Shown here: positions 63,961 through 64,000 of the stretch, in pieces
Position numbering within the stretch: position 1 is the stretch's first letter
Layout of the letters: every line of letters starts with the position of its first letter
The notes under the pieces: generated by a model
The model's input: only the letters and a program-made list of their open reading frames with translations
Databases searched by the model: none
Told to the model about the DNA's origin: nothing
Position numbers and translations under genes: made by a program
Source: Solea solea
Lineage: Eukaryota > Chordata > Actinopteri > Pleuronectiformes > Soleidae
Length of the DNA: 64,000 bases
Direction of reading: 5' to 3'
NCBI RefSeq assembly: GCF_958295425.1
Contig: NC_081139.1
Location: forward strand, 13,294,377 to 13,358,376

Positions 63961-64000
63961 TCAAACAATAAAACGGTTATCAAAAAGTTGCCGACTTATT

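Overview
This is a vertebrate nuclear segment and almost certainly a teleost fish; its compact introns and repeats suggest a percomorph, but the species cannot be read from the sequence. The evidence is spliced genes with clean GT-AG junctions, vertebrate-specific families, no bacterial-style operons, abundant dinucleotide and trinucleotide microsatellites, and teleost-type dispersed repeats (L2-like tails and hAT-like non-autonomous elements). I recognise seven protein-coding genes and rebuilt their exon structures by hand from splice sites and reading-frame continuity.

Layout, left to right. (1) 24-2188, minus: the first two exons of slc2a10 (GLUT10), continuing off the left edge. (2) 4755-6576, plus: tp53rk, complete in two exons and head-to-head with slc2a10; the gap holds a 22-bp minisatellite. 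(3) 8705-18097, minus: serinc3, ten exons, 479 aa. (4) 18.1-26.4 kb: gene-free and repeat-rich, with an apparently perfect 868-bp tandem duplication. (5) 26380-27408, minus: an intronless P2Y-type GPCR gene. (6) 31312-37410, minus: ccn5 (wisp2), five exons, 349 aa, with the C-terminal cystine-knot domain that mammalian CCN5 lacks. (7) 46337-49057, minus: stk35, two coding exons, 403 aa, probably followed by a 3' UTR intron and a 2.9-kb terminal UTR exon down to about 40.9 kb. (8) 51206-63426, minus: helz2, the last 18 coding exons (2,417 residues), with its 5' end beyond the right edge.

These genes do not form one pathway. From general knowledge, the human counterparts of slc2a10, tp53rk, serinc3, ccn5, stk35 and helz2 are all on chromosome 20, so the window looks like a rearranged piece of the ancestral chromosome-20 linkage group. 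serinc3 and helz2 both have reported antiviral roles in mammals.

The observations most worth a second look are the full-length ccn5, a changed active-site position in the helz2 RNase II domain, the perfect 868-bp duplication, the stk35 3' UTR intron, the 220-bp higher-order structure of the minisatellite, and a foldback-type repeat family present in at least five places. I found no clear evidence of an entirely new biological system.
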